Below, piece by piece: positions 53,029 to 61,971 of a DNA stretch of 64,000 nucleotides. Positions within the stretch are counted from its first letter, which is position 1; every line of letters starts with the position of its first letter. The notes under the pieces are model-generated. The model was not told the DNA's origin. It saw nothing but the letters and a program-made list of their open reading frames with translations, and searched no databases. Origin of the DNA: Halopelagius inordinatus (GTDB lineage: Archaea; Halobacteriota; Halobacteria; Halobacteriales; Haloferacaceae); NCBI RefSeq assembly GCF_900113245.1, contig NZ_FOOQ01000001.1, positions 1,418,770 through 1,482,769 of the forward strand, written 5' to 3'. Position numbers and translations under genes: made by a program.

Positions 53029-53150
53029 TGGGCGATACGTCAGTCTCCGCCAGTTTCAACGTTCTCCTTACTCCCACGGCGCGAGAGGCGGGAGTCCGAG
53101 AGAGTGCGAGAAGCGAAACACGGGAGTACGGGGACGCCGAAGCAAGGCGC

Positions 53151-54182
53151 ATGTCTCACGACACCGACGAGTCGCGCTCCGCTCTCACCGCGTGGCTCGT
53201 CGTCTACCTGAAGGGACTCTGTATGGGTACCGCCGACGCGGTTCCGGGCGTCTCCGGCGGTACCATCGCGCTTCTGACCGGCATCTACGAACGACTCATC
53301 GACGCCGTCACGGACGTCTCGCCGCGCCGGATATTCGACGCGGCGGGCGGCGTCTTCCCGGGGCGCCGAACTCGGGCCGCCGAGGCGTTCCGCGCGATGG
53401 ACGTCGTGTTCCTCGCCGTCCTCGGTGCGGGCATCATGACGGCCGTCGTCACCGTAACGCGCGTCGTCCACACCGGCATCACCCAGATGCCCGTCCCCAC
53501 GTTCGGATTCTTCTTCGGCCTCATCGCCGCCTCGGCGTGGGTGCTCCTCAGCGAGATATCGCTCGACACGCCCGCGCGCGTCGCCGCCGCAGTTTCGGGG
53601 TTCGTCGTCGCGTTCGTCGTCTCCGGAACCGCCAGAACCGCCCTCGGAACCGGACCTCTGGTGACGTTCGTCGCCGGCGCCATCGCCATCAGCGCGATGA
53701 TTCTCCCGGGGCTCTCGGGGTCGTTGCTCCTCATCCTCCTCGGGCAGTACGAGTTCATGACCGGCGCGCTGAAGGCGTTCGTCAACGGCCTCCTCGGACT
53801 CGTCGGCGGCGGAAGCGCCGCGCCCGTCGTCGAGAACGGAGCCATCGTCACCGCGTTCATGCTCGGCGCGGTGGTCGGCCTGTTCACCGTCGCGCACGCG
53901 GTACGGTGGGCACTCGAACACCACCGAAAGCCGACGCTCGCGTTCCTCATCGCTCTCATCGTCGGCGCACTCAGAGCGCCCGTCGTCAGCGCGGGCAACC
54001 AACTCGCCGAGATGGGCCGAGCGTGGACGACCGAACTCGTCGCCGTGTTCCTCGTCGCCGCGGTCGGCGGCGTCGTCGCCGTCCTCCTCGTCGACCACTA
54101 CGCGGGACTGGCCGACTTCGAGGACAGTCCGCGAGGTGACGGCGGAACCGAAGAAACGGCCGCCGGAAGCGGCCTCGACTGA
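53151..54182 (+). CDS. DUF368 integral membrane protein
   Basis: A 343-residue protein of the DUF368 family, with about eight hydrophobic segments. The conserved opening YLKGLCMGTADAVPGVSGGTIALLTGIYERLI is complete, as is the repeat-like LPGLSGSLLLILLGQYEFMTGAL near residue 185. The latter has the internal two-fold symmetry typical of this family, which is proposed to handle undecaprenyl- or polyprenyl-phosphate in bacteria. A role in recycling dolichol phosphate near aglB is attractive but is inference. ATG at 53151; upstream in-frame codons add non-conserved residues. Confidence 0.85.
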   Translation: MSHDTDESRSALTAWLVVYLKGLCMGTADAVPGVSGGTIALLTGIYERLIDAVTDVSPRRIFDAAGGVFPGRRTRAAEAFRAMDVVFLAVLGAGIMTAVVTVTRVVHTGITQMPVPTFGFFFGLIAASAWVLLSEISLDTPARVAAAVSGFVVAFVVSGTARTALGTGPLVTFVAGAIAISAMILPGLSGSLLLILLGQYEFMTGALKAFVNGLLGLVGGGSAAPVVENGAIVTAFMLGAVVGLFTVAHAVRWALEHHRKPTLAFLIALIVGALRAPVVSAGNQLAEMGRAWTTELVAVFLVAAVGGVVAVLLVDHYAGLADFEDSPRGDGGTEETAAGSGLD

Positions 54183-54240
54183 GGAGAACGCGACACGTCG
54201 GTGGAGTCGGTGGTTCTGGTGTGGGTCGGAGCCGAGAGGG

Positions 54241-54441
54241 TCACTCTCGCGGGACCGAGATGTTGCGCACGTCCTCGCTCCCGCAGTCCGCGCAGGCGAC
54301 GGCGGACTCGGCGGTGAACCGCGTTCCACACCTGAGACATTCGTAGTAGCCTTCGGTCGGTGTGTATGGGTCTATCGTGCTATTGAACACCACACCGAGT
54401 GGATTCGGAGGGGATCTATTAACGTTTGTCCTGAAACACAC
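54241..54441 (-). CDS. Rubrerythrin-like small zinc-ribbon protein
   Basis: An ORF of up to 66 residues whose C-terminal 40 (DPYTPTEGYYECLRCGTRFTAESAVACADCGSEDVRN) have two CxxC pairs, as in haloarchaeal rubrerythrin-like domain proteins. The first 20 residues are not conserved in type; a GTG near 54390 gives a more usual length of about 47. No function is known; a structural zinc or iron site is likely. Confidence 0.7.
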   Translation of the reverse strand: MCFRTNVNRSPPNPLGVVFNSTIDPYTPTEGYYECLRCGTRFTAESAVACADCGSEDVRNISVPRE

Positions 54442-54656
54442 CTAATATCTGTAAACACCTAGAACACCAGCGTTTCTACAGTCATAATCTCACTCTTTGG
54501 TCGATATTACGAGACGAACGGATTATTTTCTTTCGGTGAGCGTATCTCGACTCGGAATCCGTCCGAAACGACGGCGTCGAGACGGGGGGCGACGACCGAC
54601 CGCTGCCGCGGAAGTCAACGTTAACTCGTTGCACGCCCCCGTACGACGTGAGCACC

Positions 54657-54863
54657 ATGTCCGACGGGAAACTTCGCACGCCGACGAACCGGACCTGCGA
54701 GCGATGCGGTCGAGCCGAACAGTGGGACCGAACCGAGGAGACGTGGCGCGTCGTCGAGACGGACGGGACGCCACGAGTCGGAAACCCCCACTGTATCCAC
54801 GAGTGGGACATAAACGGCGCGTTCTCTCCGTTCGGCGACGACGCGGACTCCGCGGAGGTCTGA
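54657..54863 (+). CDS. Small CxxC/HEWDINGAF protein
   Basis: A 68-residue acidic protein with a CERCGRAEQWD zinc-finger half at the N terminus and a CIHEWDINGAFSPF end that recurs in haloarchaeal small zinc-finger proteins. Two cysteines near the start plus the later Cys-x-His may bind one metal ion. The ATG at 54657 is preferred; a GTG three codons earlier is in frame. The 215 bases before it hold nothing I recognise. Confidence 0.65.
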   Translation: MSDGKLRTPTNRTCERCGRAEQWDRTEETWRVVETDGTPRVGNPHCIHEWDINGAFSPFGDDADSAEV

Positions 54864-54911
54864 GACCGAACCGGGCGAAACGACGAAGCGTTCCGCGCGC
54901 CCAGAGAGCGT

Positions 54912-55238
54912 ATGCCGACAGTGTTCGTCACCGCCCCGCCCGACGCCGCGCCGGAACTCGCGCGGACCCTCGTCGAGGAACGACTGGCCGCCTGCGTCAA
55001 CCGCGTCCCTTGCGACTCCGTCTATCGCTGGGACGGGCGCGTGCACGAGGAGTCAGAGGAGATTCTGCTGGCGAAGACGACCGAAGACGGGTACGCCGCG
55101 CTCCGAGACAGAGTCGAGGAGTTACATCCCTACGACGTGCCGTGTATCGAACGGTTCGACGACGCGGACGCGCTTCCCGCGTTCGCGTCGTGGGTGGAAC
55201 GGTCGACCGGCGAGGGGAGTCCGGACGGCGATAGCTGA
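54912..55238 (+). CDS. cutA: Divalent-cation tolerance protein CutA
   Basis: A 108-residue CutA1 trimeric protein. It starts VFVTAPPDAAPELARTLVEERLAACVNRVPCDSVYRWDGRVHEESEEILLAKT, with the typical Tyr-Arg-Trp turn and the closing HPYDVPCIERFDDADALPAFASWV. Known members bind metals and small ligands; the role in archaea is not clear. Confidence 0.93.
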   Translation: MPTVFVTAPPDAAPELARTLVEERLAACVNRVPCDSVYRWDGRVHEESEEILLAKTTEDGYAALRDRVEELHPYDVPCIERFDDADALPAFASWVERSTGEGSPDGDS

Positions 55239-55281
55239 CGCCGCGAGCACCGGCGACGGGCCGAACGTAGCCGAGAGACGG

Positions 55282-55959
55282 TCAGTCGCGAAGTTCTCGC
55301 AGGACCGAGAGCGTCCCGTCCATGTACGACTCTTCGAGTACCTCGTCCGCGGCGGCCTTCGCGACGTCGTCGGCGTTGGCGACGGCGTACGACCGACCGG
55401 CGACTTCGAACGTCGAGGCGTCGTTCTCGCTGTCGCCGACGGCGACGAACTCCGCCGGGTCGAGGTCGAGCGTCTCACAGACGGTCCGGAGGCCGTCGCC
55501 TTTCTCTATGCCGGGCGTCTTCAGGTGGTAGGCGTAGCCCGTGTCGAGCACTTCGAGGCCGTAGTCGGCGGCGACGTCTCGCAACAGGTCCTCGTCGGCC
55601 GAGAGGTTCACCGCTATCTCCGTCTCGCGCCACTTGTTGACGGCGTCGAACTCACCCCATCCGACGTCGCCGCCGCGGGCGACGAACTCCGCTGCGGCGG
55701 CCTGTGCGGCGTCTTTGTCGGCGTTGTACGACACCTCGCCCGCGGCGAGGACGACGCCGCCGTTCTCGGCGACGACGGTCTGTTCGATCCCGACGTAGTG
55801 ACAGAGGCTCACCGGGTAGGGAAACGCCTTGCCAGTCGCGAGAACGACGGGCGCGCCCCACGTCGGTAGCGTCTCGAACACCCGCGGGTCCAGTCGCCCC
55901 GGGGCGTCGGTGAGCGTTCCGTCGATATCCAACACGAGCGGTGGTACCGCAGTGTCCAT
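55282..55959 (-). CDS. pgp: Phosphoglycolate phosphatase (archaeal HAD type)
   Basis: A 225-residue HAD hydrolase of the archaeal phosphoglycolate phosphatase type. Motif I is VLDIDGTLTDAPG, motif II PVVLATGKAFPY, motif III in IEKGDGLRTV, and motif IV VAVGDSENDASTFEVAGRSYAVANA. It hydrolyses 2-phosphoglycolate or similar small phosphates. ATG at 55959 (MDTAVPPLVLDIDG); a longer upstream frame adds no motif. Confidence 0.88.
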   Translation of the reverse strand: MDTAVPPLVLDIDGTLTDAPGRLDPRVFETLPTWGAPVVLATGKAFPYPVSLCHYVGIEQTVVAENGGVVLAAGEVSYNADKDAAQAAAAEFVARGGDVGWGEFDAVNKWRETEIAVNLSADEDLLRDVAADYGLEVLDTGYAYHLKTPGIEKGDGLRTVCETLDLDPAEFVAVGDSENDASTFEVAGRSYAVANADDVAKAAADEVLEESYMDGTLSVLRELRD

Positions 55960-55990
55960 GCGGGGACGACGGGGACCGAGAGCAAAGAGG

Positions 55991-57193
55991 CTACGCCGCC
56001 GACCGGTCTCGGTCACGCCGTTCGACCGTCCGGTCGTCGAGGCGTTCGAGGACGCCCGTCGGGACGTTCGGTTCCGGCCGACTGGGCGGTCGTCCGGGGC
56101 CCGTATCGCCCGCCTCGGACCCGGCGACGCGACGAACTACGTCGAGTTCCGCCAGTTCGTAGAGGAGACGTTTGACCGTAGCCGCAGAGAGGTCGACGGC
56201 GGGCGCGTCGGCGATGGTCGCCGCGGCGCAGGTGACCGACTCGCGGTCGGCGTCGTCCGACTCGACGAGTTCGAAGAGGACGCGGCGGTGACTCGAAGAG
56301 AGCGACCTGACGCGACCGAGCGAACAGCAGTTCGCGGGAACGCTCTCCATCCCCGATTCGACGTGTCGAGGTTCGATTCGGCCCTCCGCGCCGGCGTCGG
56401 ACGCCGCGACGGCCGCAGCGAACAGTGCCGCGAGTCCGTCGTGAGCGTCGCCGTCGGCCCACGCGGCCACCTCACTGACGGCGTCGTGACCGAGTGCGTG
56501 GCGGGCGAGTCCGTCCGACGTGCGACTCGTGAGGATGTCCGCGAGTGCGTGCCGTTCGTACCGCGGCACTTCGACCGTCGCGAGGGCCGCGTCGCCCGCC
56601 GGGTCGGCGCGTCCGACGGCGACGTACGAGAGCGACTCCGACACGGGAGAGAACACGTCGGCGAGGCGGCCGACCGGGAGCGTCTCCGGTTCGCCGACGT
56701 GGTCGACTGCGACGACGACGCGGCGGTCGTCGCCGAGTTCCGCTTCGAGACGCGCTCTCAAAGCGGCGGTTCCGACGCCGCCGGACGGGACGGGGTCGTC
56801 GACGACGGCGTCGAGGACGGCCCGGAGCAGGGCGAACTCGCTCGCGGCCGACCGGGCGTCGACGTAGACGAACTCGACTGCGGGCGGCGACGTCGCTCTC
56901 GTGGTCGTGTGGATGACCGCCCGCCGGGGTGGCGTGCTCGCGGCGAAGTGATCGAAAACTGCGGAGACGACGGCCGACTTCCCGGCCCCCTTCGGGCCGT
57001 AGACGTAGGTGTCGGCCGGCAGTTCGCCGGTGAACACCGGGTCGAGACGGTCGAGCAGTCGTTCGAGCGTCGGCCCTCGCCCGGTCGGTTCGTCGGGGTG
57101 AACCGTCGGGTCGAGCGCCGAGAGGTCTCGAACCAGCCGGTTCGCGTCGGTTTCGCGTCGTCGCCGCCGTTCGATCCGCTCTCCTAATCGCAT
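55991..57193 (-). CDS. Cdc6/Orc1-like AAA+ ATPase, degenerate
   Basis: A 400-residue protein with the layout of archaeal Cdc6/Orc1: an N-terminal basic start, AAA+ domain and C-terminal winged helix. Walker A is GPKGAGKS (66-73). Walker B is VVVAVDHV with Asp164 but His165 instead of the usual Glu. The C-terminal part (LSSSHRRVLFELVESDDA ... AATIADAPAVDLSAATVKRLLYELAELDVVRR) fits a winged helix. The changed Walker B and lack of nearby origin repeats suggest a Cdc6-related regulator rather than an initiator. It has its own promoter (a TTTTTATCC box about 45 nt upstream). Confidence 0.75.
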   Translation of the reverse strand: MRLGERIERRRRRETDANRLVRDLSALDPTVHPDEPTGRGPTLERLLDRLDPVFTGELPADTYVYGPKGAGKSAVVSAVFDHFAASTPPRRAVIHTTTRATSPPAVEFVYVDARSAASEFALLRAVLDAVVDDPVPSGGVGTAALRARLEAELGDDRRVVVAVDHVGEPETLPVGRLADVFSPVSESLSYVAVGRADPAGDAALATVEVPRYERHALADILTSRTSDGLARHALGHDAVSEVAAWADGDAHDGLAALFAAAVAASDAGAEGRIEPRHVESGMESVPANCCSLGRVRSLSSSHRRVLFELVESDDADRESVTCAAATIADAPAVDLSAATVKRLLYELAELDVVRRVAGSEAGDTGPGRPPSRPEPNVPTGVLERLDDRTVERRDRDRSAA

Positions 57194-57559
57194 CTGTGGA
57201 TCCGTGGTTCGTCTCTCGGTTCACCGGCCGGGGATAAAAATTCGACGCGTGCTCGTCTCTCGTCGATATCGCAGCTATCACCGTACACACCGCTCGAACC
57301 GCCGGTATTCGTCGATAGCCGTACGAGCGAGCGGCCGTCGAACTATCCAGATCGGACGACCGTTCGTAACTATTGCAATCGTTCAGTCACAATTCCGCGG
57401 ATATCGAGTCGGTCGGTGAAGCAACCGTCGTCGAGAACCGTCGTAAACGGTGCAGAGGAGTCGGGGGTCGGTCCGAGAGCTCGTCGTCCGGATAGTTTAC
57501 GGACGGGTCGGGCTGAGAGGTAAAATAAAGTAGGGGGAGACCAACCATCCGGGAGTGAG
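57194..57559. other. Intergenic region between the Cdc6-like gene and glpA
   Basis: About 360 bases without a gene. The left part has the TATA-like box of the Cdc6-like gene (about 57230-57240). The right part has the glpA promoter elements listed separately. I see no origin-type repeats. Confidence 0.6.
57485..57528 (+). promoter_or_regulatory. Promoter of glpABC with an inverted repeat
   Basis: The perfect inverted repeat CGTCCG-N9-CGGACG (57485-57505) lies just upstream of a TATA-like TAAAATAAA (57522-57530), which is about 35 nt before the glpA ATG. Its position suggests a regulator binding site for glycerol control. A short SD-like GGAGTGAG directly precedes the ATG. Confidence 0.45.
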
Positions 57560-59362
57560 ATGACCGAAACGCCGAGCGTCCTCGTCATCGGCGGGGGTTC
57601 GACCGGGTGCGGCATCGCGCGTGACCTCGCGATGCGCGGACTCGACGTCACCCTCGTCGAGAAGGGGAACCTGACCCACGGGACGACGGGTCGGATGCAC
57701 GGCCTGCTCCACAGCGGCGGTCGGTACGCCGTCTCGGACCAGGCGTCAGCGAAAGAGTGCATCGAGGAGAACCGCGTCCTACGCCGAATCGCGAGCCACT
57801 GCGTCGAGATGACCGGGGGGCTGTTCGTCCAGCGACCGGAGGACGACGACGACTACTTCGAGAAGAAACTGGAGGGCTGTCGCGAGTGCGGCATTCCGGC
57901 CGAGGTGCTCTCGGCCGAGGAGGCCCGGGAGATGGAGCCGTACCTCGCAGAGGACGTAAAGCGAGCCATCCGCGTCCCCGACGGCGCGGTGGACCCGTTC
58001 CGCCTCTGCGTCGCAAACGCCGCAAGCGCGATAGAGCACGGCGCGCGAATCGAGACCCACTCCGAGGTGATAGACGTCCTCGTCGATGGCGGGGAAATCG
58101 TCGGCGTCGAAGTGGAACACCAGTCCGGGGAGGGACCGCACGTCCACGGCCAACCCGGAACGACAGAGGAGATTCACGCCGACTACGTCGTGAACGCGAC
58201 TGGCGCGTGGGCCGGCCAAATCGGCGACCTGGCCGGCGTCGACGTGGAAGTCCGCCCCTCGAAGGGCGTCATGACCATCATGAACGTCCGGCAGGTGGAC
58301 ACCGTCGTCAACCGCTGTCGGCCGAAGGGCGACGCGGACATCGTCGTGCCGCACGAGACGACGTGCATCCTCGGAACGACCGACGAAGAGGTAGAAAACC
58401 CGGAGGACTACCCCGAAGAGGGGTGGGAGGTGGACATGATGATAGACACCCTCTCGGAGTTGGTTCCGGTGCTGTCGGAGTCCCGAACCATCCGTTCGTT
58501 CTGGGGCGTCCGACCGCTGTACGAACCGCCGGGGACGGGGACGACGGACTCGACGGACATCACGCGCGATTTCTTCCTCTTGGACCACGCCGACAGAGAC
58601 GACCTGCCGGGGATGTCCTCCATCGTCGGCGGGAAGTTCACCACCTACCGCATGATGGCGGAGCAGATTTCCGACCACGTCTGCGGGAAACTCGGCGTCG
58701 ACGCCGACTGCCGCACCGCCGAGGTTCCGCTTCCGGGCTCCGAGGACTTCACCGTCCTGGACGACTACATGGAGGAGTTCGGCATCCGGTCGCCCGTCGG
58801 GCGGCGGAGCACCCAGCGCCTCGGGTCGCGCGCCGACGAGGTGCTCGGCGGATGGGACGGTCCGAACCCCGTCGTCTGCGACTGCGAGGCGGTCACACGC
58901 GCGGAGATACAGGACGCCATCGACGCCTCGGGGACCGACCTCAACGCCGTCCGCATCCGCACCCGCGCTTCGATGGGCAACTGTCAGGGCGCGATGTGCT
59001 GTCACCGGATGGCGAACGAACTGTCCTCCGAGTACGACGAACTCGTCGTCCGCGACTCGTTCGATGACCTGTACCAAGAGCGCTGGAAGGGCGAACGGCA
59101 CGCCCTCTGGGGCGAGCAGTTGTCCCAAGCGATGCTGAAGCACATGCTCCACGCGACGACGATGAACCGCGACGGCGACGCGGCGGCCAGAGAGGGGAGC
59201 GTCGACTTCGACGCGTTCGACGCCGGCCCCGACGTCGCCTCGGGCGGGGCGGGAGGCGGGCCGGACAGGGCTGCGACGGACGGCGGTCCCGACCGCGTCG
59301 GGAGCACGTCAGACCGGAGGTCCGACGGCGGAATCGAAGGAGAGACCGATGCCGATTCGTGA
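57560..59362 (+). CDS. glpA: Anaerobic-type glycerol-3-phosphate dehydrogenase, subunit A
   Basis: A 600-residue FAD enzyme subunit that oxidises glycerol 3-phosphate to dihydroxyacetone phosphate. It has the FAD motif [28 protein letters not shown] at the start, the [11 protein letters not shown] substrate loop, and the C-terminal [15 protein letters not shown]...[12 protein letters not shown]ys-rich BFD-like [2Fe-2S] domain (near residues 440-490). The last 60 residues are a Gly/Asp/Ser-rich disordered tail, longer than in bacterial GlpA. It overlaps glpB by 14 bases. Also called gpdA in haloarchaea. Confidence 0.94.
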   Translation: MTETPSVLVIGGGSTGCGIARDLAMRGLDVTLVEKGNLTHGTTGRMHGLLHSGGRYAVSDQASAKECIEENRVLRRIASHCVEMTGGLFVQRPEDDDDYFEKKLEGCRECGIPAEVLSAEEAREMEPYLAEDVKRAIRVPDGAVDPFRLCVANAASAIEHGARIETHSEVIDVLVDGGEIVGVEVEHQSGEGPHVHGQPGTTEEIHADYVVNATGAWAGQIGDLAGVDVEVRPSKGVMTIMNVRQVDTVVNRCRPKGDADIVVPHETTCILGTTDEEVENPEDYPEEGWEVDMMIDTLSELVPVLSESRTIRSFWGVRPLYEPPGTGTTDSTDITRDFFLLDHADRDDLPGMSSIVGGKFTTYRMMAEQISDHVCGKLGVDADCRTAEVPLPGSEDFTVLDDYMEEFGIRSPVGRRSTQRLGSRADEVLGGWDGPNPVVCDCEAVTRAEIQDAIDASGTDLNAVRIRTRASMGNCQGAMCCHRMANELSSEYDELVVRDSFDDLYQERWKGERHALWGEQLSQAMLKHMLHATTMNRDGDAAAREGSVDFDAFDAGPDVASGGAGGGPDRAATDGGPDRVGSTSDRRSDGGIEGETDADS

Positions 59363-60617
59363 GGACGTCCTCGTCGTCGGCGGCGGACTCGCCGGGAGTT
59401 TCGCGGCACTCGCCGCCGCCGAATCCGGCGCGAGCGTCAGACTTCTCTCGCACAAAAAGAGCACGCTCCGGCAGGCGAGCGGACTGATAGACGTGCTCGG
59501 CTACGTGGACGGGGAGGGGCCGCACGCCGACCCGTTCGCGGCGATGGCCGAGTTGTCCGACGACCACCCGTACAGCGTCGTCGGCGAGGAGGCCGTCCGC
59601 GAGGGCCTGCGCCTCTTCGACGAGGCGGTGGGCGACGCCTACCGCGGCGGGCACACGGAGACGAACGCGCTCGTTCCGACCCACGGCGGGACGGTGAAAC
59701 CGACGGCTCGCTACCCCGAGTCGGTCGCCCCCGGACTCGCCAGCATCGACGGGGACGCGCTCTTTGTCGGGTTCGAGTCGCTGACCGACTTCGAGGCGCC
59801 ACTCGCCGCGGACCACGTCGCCGCGTCGGGCGTCCCCTTCAACGTCCGCGGCGCGACGCTTCGCTTCCCGATGGCGTTCCGCGCCGACGCAAAGGTGACT
59901 CGGTACGCCAGAGCCCTCGACAAGAACGAACGAGTCGACGGGACGGGCGTCCGTCGCGCCCTCGCGGAGGCGGTCAAAGAGGAACTCGACGGAGAGGCGC
60001 GCGTGGGGTTCCCGGCGATGCTCGGCGACGACCACGCCGAAGAGGTCAGACGCGACCTGTCGGACCGACTCGGTGCGGCGGTGTTCGAGATACCGACCGG
60101 GCCACCGAGTCTGCTCGGTCTCACGCTCGAAGACATCCTGTTCGACGCACTCGACGACGCTGGCGTCCGCATGTCGGTGGGCAACCCCGTCGTGGATTAC
60201 GAGGCCACAGACGGCCGCGTAGACGTCGTCTACGTGGACCAAAAACACAAGCGCGTCCCCTACCACGCCGAGGAGTTCGTCCTCGCGACGGGGGGACTCG
60301 TCGGCAAGGGAATCCGGTCGAACCGCGAACGGGTCGAAGAACCCGTCTTCGGACTTCACGTTCCGCACCCCGACGACCGCTACGAGTGGTCCGAGTCGGC
60401 GGCGTTCGGCGACCACGCCTTCGCGCGGTTCGGCGTCGTCCCCGACGGCGAGATGCGACCGACGACCGAGAGAGGCGAACCGCAGTTCGAGAACCTCCGC
60501 GCGGCCGGCGGCGTCGTCGGCGGGGCGAACACCGCCCGCGAGAACTCCGCGAGCGGTGTCTCGCTCGCGACGGCGGCCGTCGCCGGTACCCGCGCGGGAG
60601 AGGAGGCACGTAGATGA
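59349..60617 (+). CDS. glpB: Glycerol-3-phosphate dehydrogenase, subunit B
   Basis: A 422-residue flavoprotein subunit (FMN/FAD in E. coli). Its opening is [47 protein letters not shown], and the C-terminal nucleotide region is [32 protein letters not shown]. It links GlpA to the iron-sulfur subunit. Start overlaps glpA and stop overlaps glpC, so the three are translationally coupled. Confidence 0.93.
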   Translation: MPIREDVLVVGGGLAGSFAALAAAESGASVRLLSHKKSTLRQASGLIDVLGYVDGEGPHADPFAAMAELSDDHPYSVVGEEAVREGLRLFDEAVGDAYRGGHTETNALVPTHGGTVKPTARYPESVAPGLASIDGDALFVGFESLTDFEAPLAADHVAASGVPFNVRGATLRFPMAFRADAKVTRYARALDKNERVDGTGVRRALAEAVKEELDGEARVGFPAMLGDDHAEEVRRDLSDRLGAAVFEIPTGPPSLLGLTLEDILFDALDDAGVRMSVGNPVVDYEATDGRVDVVYVDQKHKRVPYHAEEFVLATGGLVGKGIRSNRERVEEPVFGLHVPHPDDRYEWSESAAFGDHAFARFGVVPDGEMRPTTERGEPQFENLRAAGGVVGGANTARENSASGVSLATAAVAGTRAGEEARR

Positions 60618-61921
60618 GCGACGCAGAATCACCACTAGACGCAGACCTCGGACCGACAGAACAGGACGATTTCGAACCGGTGCAAGTGTTCGACGACGGG
60701 GCGGGGATGGACCTCAGACCCGGCGCGGACAACTGCTATAAATGCACGTCGTGCGACACCTCCTGCCCGGTGGCGGAGGTGAACGACGACTTCCCCGGGC
60801 CGAAGTTCCAAGGCCCAGAACAGTGGCGTCTCAAGCGCAAGAGCGACGAGGACATAGACGACTCCATCATGTCGTGTTCGAACTGCATGCGCTGTGACGA
60901 CGCCTGTCCGTCGGGCGTCCCTCTCAGCCAGATGCACAACACCGCGCGCGGGGAGTACGTCGAAGAGCAGATGGACAAGCTCTCGACCGAGTACATCCGC
61001 AACCGCATCCTCTCGAACTACCGCACGTCGGCGGAGATAGCGTCGAAGGTGCCGCGTCTCGCGAACTTCGCGATGAACTTCGGCCCCGCGCGGTGGGTGA
61101 TGGAGAAGACGCTCGGCGTCACGTCCGAACGGGAGTTCCCCGAGTTCGCAGAGCAGACGTTCCGCGAGTGGTGGCAAGAACGCGGCGGCCCGCAGGTTCG
61201 CTCCGAGGAAAAGCGCGTCGCCTACTTCCACGGCTGTTACTCGAACTACAACACGACGGAAGTCGGCAAGGCGATGGTCCGCGTCTTCGAGGAGTTCGGC
61301 TACGAAGTCGTGGTCCCCCAACAGCGCTGTTCGGGGACGCCCATGTTCGCAAACGGGATGTTAGACGACGCAAAGCGCGCGGCGGGCATCAACGTCGAGA
61401 ACTTCGCGGGCCTCATCCCCGAGGGGTACGACATCATCGCCTCCTGTACCTCCTGTTCGCTGTCGCTGAAACAGGAGTACCCCGAACTGTTCGACATAGA
61501 CGGCATCCAGGACCTGGCGTCGCACACCTACGAGGCGATGGAGTATCTCCGCATCCACGAGGACCTGGAGGGCGAACTCGCCGATGCCTCCGTCTCGGAC
61601 CGGTCGTTCGCCTACCACGCGCCGTGTCACGCCCGGAATCAGGGGCTCGACCGGCAGGCGGTCGAACTGTTCCGCGACGTGGACGGCGTCACCATAGAGG
61701 ACGTCGGCGACTCCTGTTCGGGCATCTCCGGCACCTACGGCTGGAAAGAAGAGAAGTACGAGACGTCGATGAAGATAGGCGAAGACATGTTCGACCACAT
61801 GGACCACGCCGAGGGGAACGTCGGCATGACCGAGTGTCCGACCTGCTCGATGCAGATGGAACACGGCACCGGCTACGACATCGAGCACCCCCTCCAACTG
61901 ATAGAAGACGCGCTCGTCTGA
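60614..61921 (+). CDS. glpC: Glycerol-3-phosphate dehydrogenase, iron-sulfur subunit C
   Basis: A 435-residue membrane-associated electron-transfer subunit. Two ferredoxin-type Cys sets, CYKCTSCDTSCPV and CSNCMRCDDACPSG, are in the first 105 residues. Two CCG-type domains follow (FHGCYSN...QQRCSGTPMFANG and YHAPCHARNQG...CSGISGTYG...CPTCSMQ). It passes electrons from GlpAB to the quinone pool. Four-base overlap with glpB. Confidence 0.94.
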   Translation: MSDAESPLDADLGPTEQDDFEPVQVFDDGAGMDLRPGADNCYKCTSCDTSCPVAEVNDDFPGPKFQGPEQWRLKRKSDEDIDDSIMSCSNCMRCDDACPSGVPLSQMHNTARGEYVEEQMDKLSTEYIRNRILSNYRTSAEIASKVPRLANFAMNFGPARWVMEKTLGVTSEREFPEFAEQTFREWWQERGGPQVRSEEKRVAYFHGCYSNYNTTEVGKAMVRVFEEFGYEVVVPQQRCSGTPMFANGMLDDAKRAAGINVENFAGLIPEGYDIIASCTSCSLSLKQEYPELFDIDGIQDLASHTYEAMEYLRIHEDLEGELADASVSDRSFAYHAPCHARNQGLDRQAVELFRDVDGVTIEDVGDSCSGISGTYGWKEEKYETSMKIGEDMFDHMDHAEGNVGMTECPTCSMQMEHGTGYDIEHPLQLIEDALV

Positions 61922-61971
61922 GGAACGATTCGCGCGGTTCGCGGCGTTTTTCGGCCTGTTCCTCGTCCCGC

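Noticed and set aside
54241..54441. Full 66-residue reading of the small zinc-ribbon gene
   Set aside because: The N-terminal 20 residues do not look conserved; an internal GTG start is at least as likely, so no function is claimed for the extension.
57194..57559. Replication origin near the Cdc6-like gene
   Set aside because: No ORB-like repeats or AT-rich unwinding element seen in this intergenic region.
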